A stretch of 6,398 nucleotides of DNA from an uncultured Clostridia bacterium (GCA_945869905.1 CAMBQD010000060.1:1-6398), one strand, 5' to 3'; counted from the first letter of the stretch, positions 1 to 5,972 are shown. Translations and numbers: made by a program. The notes: generated by a model from the letters alone, not told the origin.

Positions 1-183
1 ATCCTTTATGCCGTATGTAAGCCTGCCCGTAAAAACAGACAGAAAAACCGTTACGGCAATTAAAACCCAAAAGAACTCTTCTTTAATATTTATAGGTATA
101 CAAAAGCAGAACAAGCCAACAAATAAAACAAGCAATGCCGTAAGAATACCAACAATTACTGCTGTTATCTTATTTGATTTCAT
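1..183 (-). CDS. Unrecognised small membrane protein, N-terminal part (cut by window edge)
   Basis: This frame is open from an ATG at 183-181 to the window edge, giving 61 residues with no stop; the C-terminus lies outside the window. The protein begins MKSNKITAVIVGILTALLVL. It has two hydrophobic stretches, about residues 6-30 and 37-55, separated by a short IKEEFF segment. This suggests two membrane helices, with the Lys-rich N-terminus probably cytoplasmic. A GGGG lies 8 nt before the ATG, a weaker ribosome binding site than those of the other genes here. The gene follows the gpmI terminator and has its own putative promoter, so it is probably a separate transcription unit. I do not recognise the family and assign no function. 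Coding status rests on the ATG, the membrane-like composition and the strand shared with all neighbours. Confidence 0.55.
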   Translation of the reverse strand, partial: MKSNKITAVIVGILTALLVLFVGLFCFCIPINIKEEFFWVLIAVTVFLSVFTGRLTYGIKD

Positions 184-230
184 AAACTCAACCCCATTTG
201 TATTTTTGAAAAATCTTCTTTCTCAAATTA

Positions 231-239
231 ACTATACCA
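231..239 (-). promoter_or_regulatory. Putative extended -10 promoter for the left-edge membrane gene
   Basis: On the minus strand this reads TGGTATAGT, a TGn extension followed by TATAGT, which is one mismatch from TATAAT. Transcription would start near 224, leaving a leader of about 40 nt before the ATG at 183. No convincing -35 is seen at normal spacing (TTTATT at 259-254). The position, between the gpmI terminator and the next gene, fits a promoter, but the surroundings are AT-rich and such matches arise by chance. Confidence 0.35.
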
Positions 240-280
240 TATCGCAAAAATAAAATAAAGTTAATTATAAATAAACGCAC

Positions 281-310
281 AAAAAGCTCACCGAAAAATC
301 GATGAGCTTT
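281..310 (-). terminator. Intrinsic terminator of the pgk-tpiA-gpmI operon
   Basis: In the minus-strand RNA the arms at 310-299 and 294-283 form a 12-bp stem (AAAGCUCAUCGA with UCGGUGAGCUUU) around a UUUU loop. The tract of Us runs on to 281. The one imperfect position is U-G in this RNA but C-A in the opposite strand's RNA, and there is no T tract on the plus-strand side. The terminator therefore acts on minus-strand transcription. It lies 16 nt beyond the gpmI stop codon. Confidence 0.9.
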
Positions 311-326
311 GGTATATTTCAGTTTT

Positions 327-1862
327 TTATTTAATAAGTGACTCGCCGGTCATTTCCTCAGGCTGAGGAAGATTAAGCATTTTAAGCATCGTAGGTGCAA
401 TATCGCAAAGTCTGCCGCCCTCTCTAAGCTCAACGCCCTCGCCGCAATTGGCGGCAACAAACGGAACAGGGTTTGTTGTATGAGCAGTAAACGGAGAACC
501 GTCCGGCTCCTTCATACAATCTGCATTACCGTGGTCTGCAGTGATAAACAGACAGCCGTTCATCTTTTTAACCGCCTCATAAAGAGAACCGACGCACTTA
601 TCAACAGCCTCCACTGCCGCAACTGCCGCATCAAAAATACCTGTATGTCCAACCATATCGCAGTTTGCAAAGTTAACAATCACAACATCATATTTACCTG
701 AAAGCACTGCCTCGTCCAACTTTTCAGAAACCTCATAGGCGCTCATTTCAGGCTTAAGGTCATATGTTGCAACCTTTGGTGACGGAATGAGAATTCTGTC
801 CTCACCCTCATTTACTGCCTCAACACCGCCGTTGAAGAAGAAGGTTACATGGCCATAATTCTCTGTTTCAGCAATTCTGAGCTGAGTCAAATTATTCTTT
901 GCAAGGTATTCGCCGAGAGTGTTTGAAAGGGTCTGAGGCTTGAAGGCAACAAGCACATTGGGCATAGTTGCGTCATACTGTGTCATACAAACATAGGTTA
1001 CAGGGAATCTGTCACGGTCAAAGCCCTTGAAATCATCGTCAACAAAGGTTCTCGTAATTTCTCTTGCTCTGTCAGGACGGAAATTGAAGAATACTACACT
1101 GTCATTTGCACCTATTCTGCCCTCATTTTCAAGACAAACAGTAGGCTCGATAAATTCGTCGGTAACATTCTTTCCGTCGGAGTCAATCTTCTCATATGAC
1201 TCTTCAATGGCTTTAACAGGGTCCTCTGCATGAATACCCTTTCCGAAAACAAGAGCGTCATATGCTTTTTTAACTCTGTCCCAGTTATTATCCCTATCCA
1301 TAGCATAGTACCTGCCAACAACTGTGGCAACCTTGCCTACGCCGATTTCCTTAAGCTTTGATATAGCCTCTGCCACATAGTCCTTGCCGCTGGTTGGCGG
1401 AACGTCACGTCCGTCCATAATGCAGTGCAGATATACTCTGTCAAGTCCCATTCTTTTAGCAAGCTCAACAATTGCCCAGATATGAGAATTGTGTGAATGA
1501 ACGCCGCCGTCACTCATAAGTCCCATAAGGTGCAGTGATGTGCCGTTGTCAATTGCGTTTTGAACTGCTGTTTTTAAAGCCTCATTTTCAAAGAAATCTC
1601 CATCCTGAATAGACTTGGTAATTCTTGTAAGCTCTTGATAAACAATTCTGCCTGCACCGATATTGGTATGGCCAACCTCTGAATTGCCCATCTGTCCGTC
1701 AGGCAGACCGACATCCATACCTGACGCACCGATATAGGTGTAAGGATTTTCAGCCATTATTTTATCAAGATTTACCTTGTTAGCGGCGGCTATGGCATTA
1801 CCGTAATCGGAATCATTTTTTCCGAAGCCGTCCATTATACAAAGCACAACAGGTTTTTTCAT
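327..1862 (-). CDS. gpmI: 2,3-bisphosphoglycerate-independent phosphoglycerate mutase (iPGM)
   Basis: Interconverts 3-phosphoglycerate and 2-phosphoglycerate in cytoplasmic glycolysis through a phosphoserine intermediate, using two metal ions (Mn in characterised homologues). The 511-residue length is normal for the family. Visible active-site residues are Asp11 (CIMDGFG), nucleophile Ser61 (GNSEVGH), His122, Arg152-Asp153 (GRDVPP), Arg184, Arg190, Arg262 and Arg265 (NFRPDRAR), Asp402 and His406 (CDMVGHTG), Asp443-His444 (TADHGN) and His461. The N- and C-terminal thirds form the alkaline-phosphatase-like domain, and the middle (about 77-310) is the inserted transferase domain. The start is the ATG at 1862, because GGAGG at 1875-1871 lies 8 nt before it; an in-frame ATG five codons upstream would contain that site. 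Oddity: the family motif ETEKY reads ETENY (Asn335), where homologues have an active-site Lys. It is the last gene of the operon, 64 nt after tpiA, and is followed by a terminator. Confidence 0.97.
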   Translation of the reverse strand: MKKPVVLCIMDGFGKNDSDYGNAIAAANKVNLDKIMAENPYTYIGASGMDVGLPDGQMGNSEVGHTNIGAGRIVYQELTRITKSIQDGDFFENEALKTAVQNAIDNGTSLHLMGLMSDGGVHSHNSHIWAIVELAKRMGLDRVYLHCIMDGRDVPPTSGKDYVAEAISKLKEIGVGKVATVVGRYYAMDRDNNWDRVKKAYDALVFGKGIHAEDPVKAIEESYEKIDSDGKNVTDEFIEPTVCLENEGRIGANDSVVFFNFRPDRAREITRTFVDDDFKGFDRDRFPVTYVCMTQYDATMPNVLVAFKPQTLSNTLGEYLAKNNLTQLRIAETENYGHVTFFFNGGVEAVNEGEDRILIPSPKVATYDLKPEMSAYEVSEKLDEAVLSGKYDVVIVNFANCDMVGHTGIFDAAVAAVEAVDKCVGSLYEAVKKMNGCLFITADHGNADCMKEPDGSPFTAHTTNPVPFVAANCGEGVELREGGRLCDIAPTMLKMLNLPQPEEMTGESLIK

Positions 1863-1870
1863 ACTACAAT

Positions 1871-1875
1871 CCTCC
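1871..1875 (-). promoter_or_regulatory. gpmI ribosome binding site (decides the start)
   Basis: GGAGG on the minus strand, with 8 nt between it and the ATG at 1862. It falls inside the first codons of the longer reading that begins at 1877, so that longer start would have no ribosome binding site. The shorter protein, beginning MKKPVVLCIMDG, matches where family members normally start. Confidence 0.85.
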
Positions 1876-1894
1876 ATAATGTTTTATAGTTCAA

Positions 1895-1918
1895 GTGGGT
1901 GGGAAATAACCCACCCAC
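1895..1918 (-). other. GC-rich intercistronic hairpin between tpiA and gpmI
   Basis: A perfect 9-bp inverted repeat, GTGGGTGGG and CCCACCCAC, flanks a 6-nt loop (UUAUUU in the minus-strand RNA). It begins 8 nt after the tpiA stop and ends 19 nt before the gpmI ribosome binding site. On the minus strand it is followed by TTGAACTATAAAAC, not a run of Ts, so it is not a standard intrinsic terminator. Likely roles are blocking 3' exonucleases to protect the pgk-tpiA message, marking a processing site, or lowering gpmI expression. These roles are inferences from position and structure. Confidence 0.75.
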
Positions 1919-1926
1919 AAATAAAT

Positions 1927-2694
1927 TTATTTGCTTGCAGCCTTAACAATGATTGAGAAGTCCTCAGCCTTAAGTGAAGCACCGCCGATAAGACCGCCGT
2001 CAACGTTTACCTTTGCAACAAGCTCGTCTGCATTTTTAGCATTCATTGAGCCGCCGTACTGAATTGTAACACCCTCTGCTGCATCAGCACCATAAGCCTC
2101 TGCAATAGCGGCACGTACAAAGCCGTTACCCTCATCAGCCTGGTCGGCAGTTGCTGTAACACCTGTGCCGATTGCCCATACAGGCTCATAAGCGATGATA
2201 ACATTCTTAAGCTGGTCGGCAGTTACATTGGTAAGAGCCATCTTTGTCTGGAATTTTAAAAGAGTTTCTGTATATCCAAGCTCTCTCTGCTCAAGAGTTT
2301 CACCAACACAAACAATCGGCTTCAATCCCTTTTCAAGAGCTTTAAGTGTGCGAAGATTAACTGTCTGATCTGTTTCGGCAAAATATGTTCTTCTTTCACT
2401 ATGACCGATAACCACGTATTCAACACCAAGCTCAACAAGCATATCGGCAGAAACCTCGCCTGTGAATGCACCGCTATCCTTGAAGTGAACATTCTCTGCA
2501 CCGATTTTGATGTTTGAGCCCTTTGCGGCCTCAACTGCTGCAGGAATGTCTACAAACGGTACGCAAAGTACAACCTCGCAGTCAGCATCTGCAACAAGCG
2601 GTTTCATTTCGTTAATAAGAGCTGTTGTCTGAGCAGGTGTGTTATTCATCTTCCAGTTACCTGCAATAACAGCTTTTCTGAGATTTTTGTTCAT
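1927..2694 (-). CDS. tpiA: Triose-phosphate isomerase
   Basis: Interconverts dihydroxyacetone phosphate and glyceraldehyde 3-phosphate in the cytoplasm. It is a single TIM-barrel domain of 255 residues, the usual bacterial length. Catalytic residues are in place: Asn13 and Lys15 (GNWKMN), electrophile His98 (IGHSERR) and base Glu170 (AYEPVWAIGTG). Loop 6 spans about 171-178. The phosphate-binding segments YGGS (213-216) and GLIGGASL (234-241) are intact. The stretch after loop 6 reads ADQADEGNGFVR (182-194), whereas many homologues have a QAQEVH..IR-like sequence there; this segment is variable, so I do not read it as a defect. The start is the ATG at 2694, with AAGAGGTG 7 nt upstream. A longer reading from 2793 would add 33 residues overlapping pgk and is rejected. 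It is the second gene of the operon, 25 nt after pgk. Confidence 0.98.
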   Translation of the reverse strand: MNKNLRKAVIAGNWKMNNTPAQTTALINEMKPLVADADCEVVLCVPFVDIPAAVEAAKGSNIKIGAENVHFKDSGAFTGEVSADMLVELGVEYVVIGHSERRTYFAETDQTVNLRTLKALEKGLKPIVCVGETLEQRELGYTETLLKFQTKMALTNVTADQLKNVIIAYEPVWAIGTGVTATADQADEGNGFVRAAIAEAYGADAAEGVTIQYGGSMNAKNADELVAKVNVDGGLIGGASLKAEDFSIIVKAASK

Positions 2695-2701
2695 TATATT
2701 A

Positions 2702-2709
2702 CACCTCTT
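2702..2709 (-). promoter_or_regulatory. tpiA ribosome binding site (decides the start)
   Basis: AAGAGGTG on the minus strand in the 25-nt pgk-tpiA gap, 7 nt before the ATG at 2694. The family's conserved N-terminus (KAVIAGNWKMN) starts directly after it. Together these rule out the upstream in-frame start inside pgk. Confidence 0.85.
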
Positions 2710-2719
2710 TTTAATAATA

Positions 2720-3919
2720 TTAATCTTTGTCTGCAAGAGCGCAAATACCCGGAAGGTCCTTGCCCTCAAGGAATTCAAGTGATGCGCCGCCACCGGTAGA
2801 AATATGGCTCATCTTATCTGCAAAGCCAAGCTTTGTTACAGCGGCAACCGAATCACCACCGCCGATTACGGAAATTGCACCTGACTCGGCAACTGCCTTA
2901 GCAACGGTAATTGTACCTGATGCAAAGTTGTCCCACTCGGAAACGCCCATAGGTCCGTTCCAAATAACAGTGCCTGCACCCTTGATAGCATCCGCAAACA
3001 TAGCCTCAGTCCTTGGACCGATATCAAGTCCCATCCAGCCGTCAGGAATTTCGTCGCTGTTAACTACCATGCTCTCAGTATTTTCGTCGTACTCTTTACC
3101 AACCTTGTTATCAACAGGAATAAGGAACTTAACACCCTTTTCCTCAGCAGTTTTCATCATTTCGCCTGCTTTTTCAACCCAGTCAGCCTCAAGGAGAGAA
3201 TCACCGATGCTGTGACCAAGATATTTCATAAATGTATAAGCCATACCGCCGCCGATAATGATTGTGTCACACTTGTCAATAAGGTTTGAAATTACGCCGA
3301 TTTTGTCTGAAACCTTAGCACCGCCGAGAATTGCAACAAGAGGTCTTTTGGGGTCTGCAAGAGCACCGCCCATAAACTTTATCTCTTTCTGGATAAGATA
3401 TCCGCATACAGCAGGAAGATATGCTGCAACGCCTGTTGTTGAGCAATGAGCTCTGTGAGCGGTACCGAAAGCGTCGTTAACAAAGATATCGGCAAGAGAT
3501 GCAAGCTCCTTTGAGAAATTCTCCTCGTTCTTTGTTTCTTCTTTTCTGTAACGTACATTTTCAAGGAGCATTACTTCGCCGTCCTTAAGCTCAGCGGCCA
3601 TAGCCCTTGCGTTTTCGCCTACAACATTTTCATCCTCTGCAAGCTTAACCTCAACACCGAGATACTCGGAAAGTCTTTTTGCAACAGGAGCAAGGCTGAA
3701 CTCAGGCTTGTACTCGCCCTTTGGTCTGCCGAGATGTGAGCAAAGGATAACCCTTGCACCGTTTTCCATAAGATATTTAATTGTGGGAAGGGCAGCAACT
3801 ATTCTCTTGTCATTGGTGATTTCGCCGTCCTTAAGAGGAACGTTAAAATCGCAGCGAGCAAGAACTCTTTTGCCCTTAACATCAATGTCTTCAATGGTTT
3901 TTTTGTTTAAAGCATCCAT
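2720..3919 (-). CDS. pgk: Phosphoglycerate kinase
   Basis: Transfers the acyl phosphate of 1,3-bisphosphoglycerate to ADP, giving ATP and 3-phosphoglycerate, in the cytoplasm. The 399-residue length is typical for a bacterial single-function enzyme. The N-terminal substrate domain shows RCDFNVP (22-28, with Asp24 and Asn26), Arg39, SHLGRPKG (61-68), ENVR (Arg123) and AHRAH (Arg156). The C-terminal nucleotide domain shows GGAKVSDKI (199-207, Lys202 and Lys206), GGGMAYTF (223-230), NGPMGVSEW (321-329), GGGDSVAA (353-360) and STGGGASLEFLEGK (374-387). The start is the ATG at 3919, with AGAGAGGT about 8 nt upstream. It is the first gene of the pgk-tpiA-gpmI operon. The tpiA frame differs from this one, so the two are separate genes and not the pgk-tpi fusion known from Thermotoga. 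Confidence 0.98.
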   Translation of the reverse strand: MDALNKKTIEDIDVKGKRVLARCDFNVPLKDGEITNDKRIVAALPTIKYLMENGARVILCSHLGRPKGEYKPEFSLAPVAKRLSEYLGVEVKLAEDENVVGENARAMAAELKDGEVMLLENVRYRKEETKNEENFSKELASLADIFVNDAFGTAHRAHCSTTGVAAYLPAVCGYLIQKEIKFMGGALADPKRPLVAILGGAKVSDKIGVISNLIDKCDTIIIGGGMAYTFMKYLGHSIGDSLLEADWVEKAGEMMKTAEEKGVKFLIPVDNKVGKEYDENTESMVVNSDEIPDGWMGLDIGPRTEAMFADAIKGAGTVIWNGPMGVSEWDNFASGTITVAKAVAESGAISVIGGGDSVAAVTKLGFADKMSHISTGGGASLEFLEGKDLPGICALADKD

Positions 3920-3944
3920 GGTTTTTACCTCTCTGTAAAAATAT

Positions 3945-3953
3945 TTTATAACA
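3945..3953 (-). promoter_or_regulatory. Putative extended -10 promoter of the pgk-tpiA-gpmI operon
   Basis: The minus strand reads TGTTATAAA, a TGn extension followed by TATAAA (one mismatch to TATAAT). Transcription would begin near 3938, giving a leader of only about 19 nt that just holds the AGAGAGGT site. No good -35 is seen 17-18 nt upstream. The stretch 3920-4047 has no gene and lies between the transporter terminator and pgk, so a promoter is expected here. I found no convincing CggR, Rex or cre operator in it. Confidence 0.45.
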
Positions 3954-4047
3954 ATATAAATTTTGACTACATAATTATATATTATTTTATCCCATATTGC
4001 AAGAAATAATTGTATGTTTTTACGATTTATGGATTAATGCAGAGCAG

Positions 4048-4079
4048 AAAAAACCTCCGTATACTAAGAGACGGAGGTT
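4048..4079 (-). terminator. Intrinsic terminator of the GPH transporter gene
   Basis: In the minus-strand RNA a 9-bp stem (AACCUCCGU, 4079-4071, with ACGGAGGUU, 4060-4052) closes a 10-nt loop. It is followed by Us to 4048; the U run at 4053-4048 partly joins the stem. It lies 13 nt after the transporter stop codon. The plus-strand side has As and no T run, so it acts in one direction. It separates the transporter from the glycolytic operon. Confidence 0.88.
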
Positions 4080-4092
4080 AAAAATGTAAATA

Positions 4093-5751
4093 TTATTTTT
4101 CTGCTGCCTCAGCTGCAGCCTTAAGCTGAGCCTCAAGCTCTGCTTCCTTTTGCTCTCTGAACGCCTTGATTTTATCCTCATATTCGCTTTCGTTAAACTT
4201 GTATTTAAGCATTGGGAATATCTGAAGTATAAGTCCGATGGAGCCCAAAACAGTGAGCATAAAGAATATTGCGTTAAGCACGGGCATATGATTTGCGAGC
4301 ATAATATCTCTTGTAAGCGTACCGGCTTCCTTAAGTGCGGTAAGCTCGCCTGACATTGTAGAATATCCGAAAGCATTAACAACAGCCATTACGATAAGGT
4401 TAAACAGTGCAATACCGATTTTGTTAAGCAGACTCTTGAATGAGAATACTGCGCCCTCAAGTCTTTCGCCTGTTTCCATTTCAATTACGTCAACAGCGTC
4501 TGAGAATATAGCCTGAAGAAGAACTACGCTCATACCTACCGGGAAGTTTGTAAAGAAACGGCAGATGCAGTATACAACAAATCCAATTCTTGCCTGTGTA
4601 AGATTTTCACTGGTGTATGGGAACACATACATACAGATTATGAACACAACTACATTTGCAATTGCACAAATCCATGACATATGTATAAACAGTGTTTTCT
4701 TGTCCATTTTCTTAAGCAAAGCAGGTACAATTGCCATTGAAAGCATATATGAAATACCGCTGCTTATGCTGAGTATCGGGAAAAGCAAGCCTTCCTCAGT
4801 AAGGTTCGGATTAAATCCAAGGGTGCCTTCAACCCAGCTATTCAGCGCAGGGAAATTAAAAATACCGTAGCAGTTCCACTTTGCAAAGAACATAAGGAAC
4901 ATTGCACCGATATTAACAAGAGCATTGAAAAATGCCGCTGCAAGCAGTGCTCTCATATTCTTGTTGCCGAAAACGATCTTCAAAGCTCTGCCGTACTTGA
5001 TAGGCTCTTTTTCTATGTAAACCTTTTCTTTAATTCCAAAGAATGAAATTACGATAGGTATGCCTGCCAAAACGGCAAAAACAATAGCGGCAACGAAAAA
5101 TCCCTTTCTTGCATCGTCAAAGGCGTATACGATTGGGAAGAATACAATTGACGGAAGGATTGTTCCGATTGAACCGAAAATATTGCTGATTGAAATAGCC
5201 TTAACTCTGTTTTTACTTTCAGGGAAAACGAGAGGAGTAAGTCCCTGATAAGGAATATCAATAGCAGTATAGAAGGTATAGAAAATAAGGTATGCGGCAA
5301 CTGCGTACCAGAAATTACCTGTATTTACATTCTCAACGGTTTTTACAATATGAAAGCCGTCGCCGATGGTTGCAATTGTTGACGCAATGTCAATCTGTGA
5401 CAGGGCAAAGGAGCCCGAATTAACAAAATCAACAGGAGCAAAAAGGAGAATTAAGCCCACCATCATCGGTATAACCATCCATACAAGGTAAGGACGGCAT
5501 TTACCCCATCTTGTCCTTGTTTTATCAACAATCATACCCATCATTGGGTCATTAACAGCGTCCCAGATTTTTGTAATGGAAAGCACAAGACCTGCGCCAA
5601 CCATACCCAAGCCCAGATTATCTGCAAGATAAACATTAAGAGCGTTACCGATAACGTTAATAACGGTAAGCAAGCCAAATGGCAACAGTGAAAAAGCAAG
5701 TATTTCCTTTACACTGGAATTTTTTAAATCAATCATCTTTCTTTTTGCCAA
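4093..5751 (-). CDS. GPH-family (MelB-like) sodium/proton:sugar symporter, MFS superfamily
   Basis: Probable inner-membrane symporter carrying a glycoside, pentoside or hexuronide with Na+ or H+; the substrate cannot be read from the sequence. It has about 12 helices (near 17-40, 48-74, 87-109, 148-172, 186-210, 217-240, 262-290, 322-345, 352-379, 387-415, 434-463, 489-514). The family signature WDAVNDP (63-69) is followed by DKTRTRWGKCRP. By alignment to E. coli MelB from memory, Asp64 and Asp68 match cation-site Asp55 and Asp59, Asp165 (IDIPY) matches Asp124, and Lys444 matches Lys377. At 552 residues it is longer than the usual 450-480, because of extended loops (about 110-147, 291-321, 464-488) and a charged Glu/Lys/Ala-rich C-terminal tail (about 516-552). 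The TTG start at 5751 is chosen because AAGAGGTG lies at the right distance; a GTG at 5760 overlaps that site, and an ATG at 5736 is too far. No glycosidase gene is adjacent. Confidence 0.9.
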   Translation of the reverse strand: MAKRKMIDLKNSSVKEILAFSLLPFGLLTVINVIGNALNVYLADNLGLGMVGAGLVLSITKIWDAVNDPMMGMIVDKTRTRWGKCRPYLVWMVIPMMVGLILLFAPVDFVNSGSFALSQIDIASTIATIGDGFHIVKTVENVNTGNFWYAVAAYLIFYTFYTAIDIPYQGLTPLVFPESKNRVKAISISNIFGSIGTILPSIVFFPIVYAFDDARKGFFVAAIVFAVLAGIPIVISFFGIKEKVYIEKEPIKYGRALKIVFGNKNMRALLAAAFFNALVNIGAMFLMFFAKWNCYGIFNFPALNSWVEGTLGFNPNLTEEGLLFPILSISSGISYMLSMAIVPALLKKMDKKTLFIHMSWICAIANVVVFIICMYVFPYTSENLTQARIGFVVYCICRFFTNFPVGMSVVLLQAIFSDAVDVIEMETGERLEGAVFSFKSLLNKIGIALFNLIVMAVVNAFGYSTMSGELTALKEAGTLTRDIMLANHMPVLNAIFFMLTVLGSIGLILQIFPMLKYKFNESEYEDKIKAFREQKEAELEAQLKAAAEAAEK

Positions 5752-5756
5752 AACAT

Positions 5757-5765
5757 CCACCTCTT
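5757..5765 (-). promoter_or_regulatory. Transporter ribosome binding site (decides the start)
   Basis: AAGAGGTGG on the minus strand. Counting from AGAGG, the gap is 8 nt to the TTG at 5751. An out-of-frame ATG at 5756 is only 3 nt away, and the in-frame ATG at 5736 is 23 nt away. The other genes here have gaps of 7-9 nt, so TTG is the best start. The out-of-frame ATG would encode only seven residues (MFWQKER), ending in a TGA that overlaps the in-frame ATG at 5736 as ATGA. Confidence 0.65.
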
Positions 5766-5779
5766 AAAAATAATATACA

Positions 5780-5793
5780 CAGGCATATGCCTG
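5780..5793. promoter_or_regulatory. Perfect 14-bp palindrome in the transporter leader (operator-like)
   Basis: CAGGCATATGCCTG is a perfect palindrome about 10 nt downstream of the expected transcription start and about 15 nt upstream of the transporter ribosome binding site. That is a usual place for a repressor operator of a sugar-uptake gene. As RNA it could also form a 5-bp hairpin with an AUAU loop followed by a U-rich stretch. I cannot name the regulator. Confidence 0.5.
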
Positions 5794-5797
5794 AATT

Positions 5798-5810
5798 TAC
5801 ACAAGGTGTA
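5798..5810. repeat. Short inverted repeat at the transporter transcription start
   Basis: TACAC and GTGTA arms surround a 3-bp centre (13 bp in all). The repeat abuts the -10 hexamer and spans the expected start of transcription. It may be a second operator or part of a compound one with the 14-bp palindrome. A 5-bp arm in AT-rich DNA can occur by chance. Confidence 0.35.
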
Positions 5811-5818
5811 TTATATCA
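5810..5818 (-). promoter_or_regulatory. Extended -10 promoter of the GPH transporter
   Basis: The minus strand reads TGATATAAT: a TGn extension and a perfect TATAAT. Transcription would start near 5803, leaving a leader of about 50 nt to the TTG at 5751. The -35 region is poor (TTATGA at 18-bp spacing), as expected for extended -10 promoters. The site lies between the rpmA terminator and the transporter, giving this gene its own promoter. Confidence 0.65.
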
Positions 5819-5871
5819 TAAGCAAATAGAATATCATAACAAATTTTAACATCAAAAATAAAATTATCTGT

Positions 5872-5881
5872 TTTGTACAAA
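5872..5881. repeat. 10-bp palindrome upstream of the transporter promoter
   Basis: TTTGTACAAA is a perfect palindrome centred about 73 bp upstream of the expected transcription start. It could be an activator or distal operator site, but it is short and shares no obvious motif with the dyads near the start. The rest of the AT-rich spacer (5819-5913) shows nothing else I can support. Confidence 0.25.
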
Positions 5882-5913
5882 CGGTAATATCTTTTTTTGT
5901 GCATTATTTACAT

Positions 5914-5947
5914 AAAAAATATGCGAGGACATTTTGTCCCCGCATAT
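5914..5947 (-). terminator. Intrinsic terminator of the prp-rpmA unit
   Basis: In the minus-strand RNA the arms at 5947-5936 and 5930-5919 form a 12-bp stem (AUAUGCGGGGAC with GUCCUCGCAUAU) around a 5-nt loop, followed by Us to 5914. The single imperfect pair is G-U in this RNA but would be C-A on the other strand, which fixes the direction. It lies 25 nt after the rpmA stop. Confidence 0.92.
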
Positions 5948-5972
5948 GATAAATGCTTTATTATTTCGCCTA

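Noticed and set aside
8..253. Plus-strand ORF of 81 codons at the left edge
   Set aside because: It is Lys/Asn/Thr-rich with no motif and no ribosome binding site, and lies opposite a better membrane-protein frame and its promoter on the minus strand.
1863..1877. gpmI start five codons upstream
   Set aside because: Its second and third codons contain the GGAGG that serves the ATG at 1862, and it has no ribosome binding site of its own.
2695..2793. Longer tpiA start adding 33 residues inside the end of pgk
   Set aside because: The ATG at 2694 has AAGAGGTG at the right distance and fits the conserved N-terminus; the extra residues overlap pgk and do not resemble the family.
2694..2793. pgk-tpi fusion as in Thermotoga
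   Set aside because: The two frames differ, pgk has its own stop at 2720, and tpiA has its own ribosome binding site.
2727..3215. Plus-strand ORF of 162 codons opposite pgk
   Set aside because: It is the antisense shadow of a well-conserved gene, Ser/Pro-rich with no recognisable domain. The other plus-strand ORFs opposite gpmI, pgk, the transporter and rpmA fail for the same reason.
3963..3990. Plus-strand TTGACT as a -35 box
   Set aside because: No -10 lies at normal spacing and there is no plus-strand gene downstream.
3920..4047. Rex or CggR operator in the pgk upstream region
   Set aside because: TTGTTA is present near 3950, but there is no matching TAACAA half-site, and no CggR-like repeat was seen.
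5874..5889. Possible CcpA cre site near TACAAACGGTAATA
   Set aside because: About three of the ten informative cre positions mismatch, including the leading G, so it is no better than chance.
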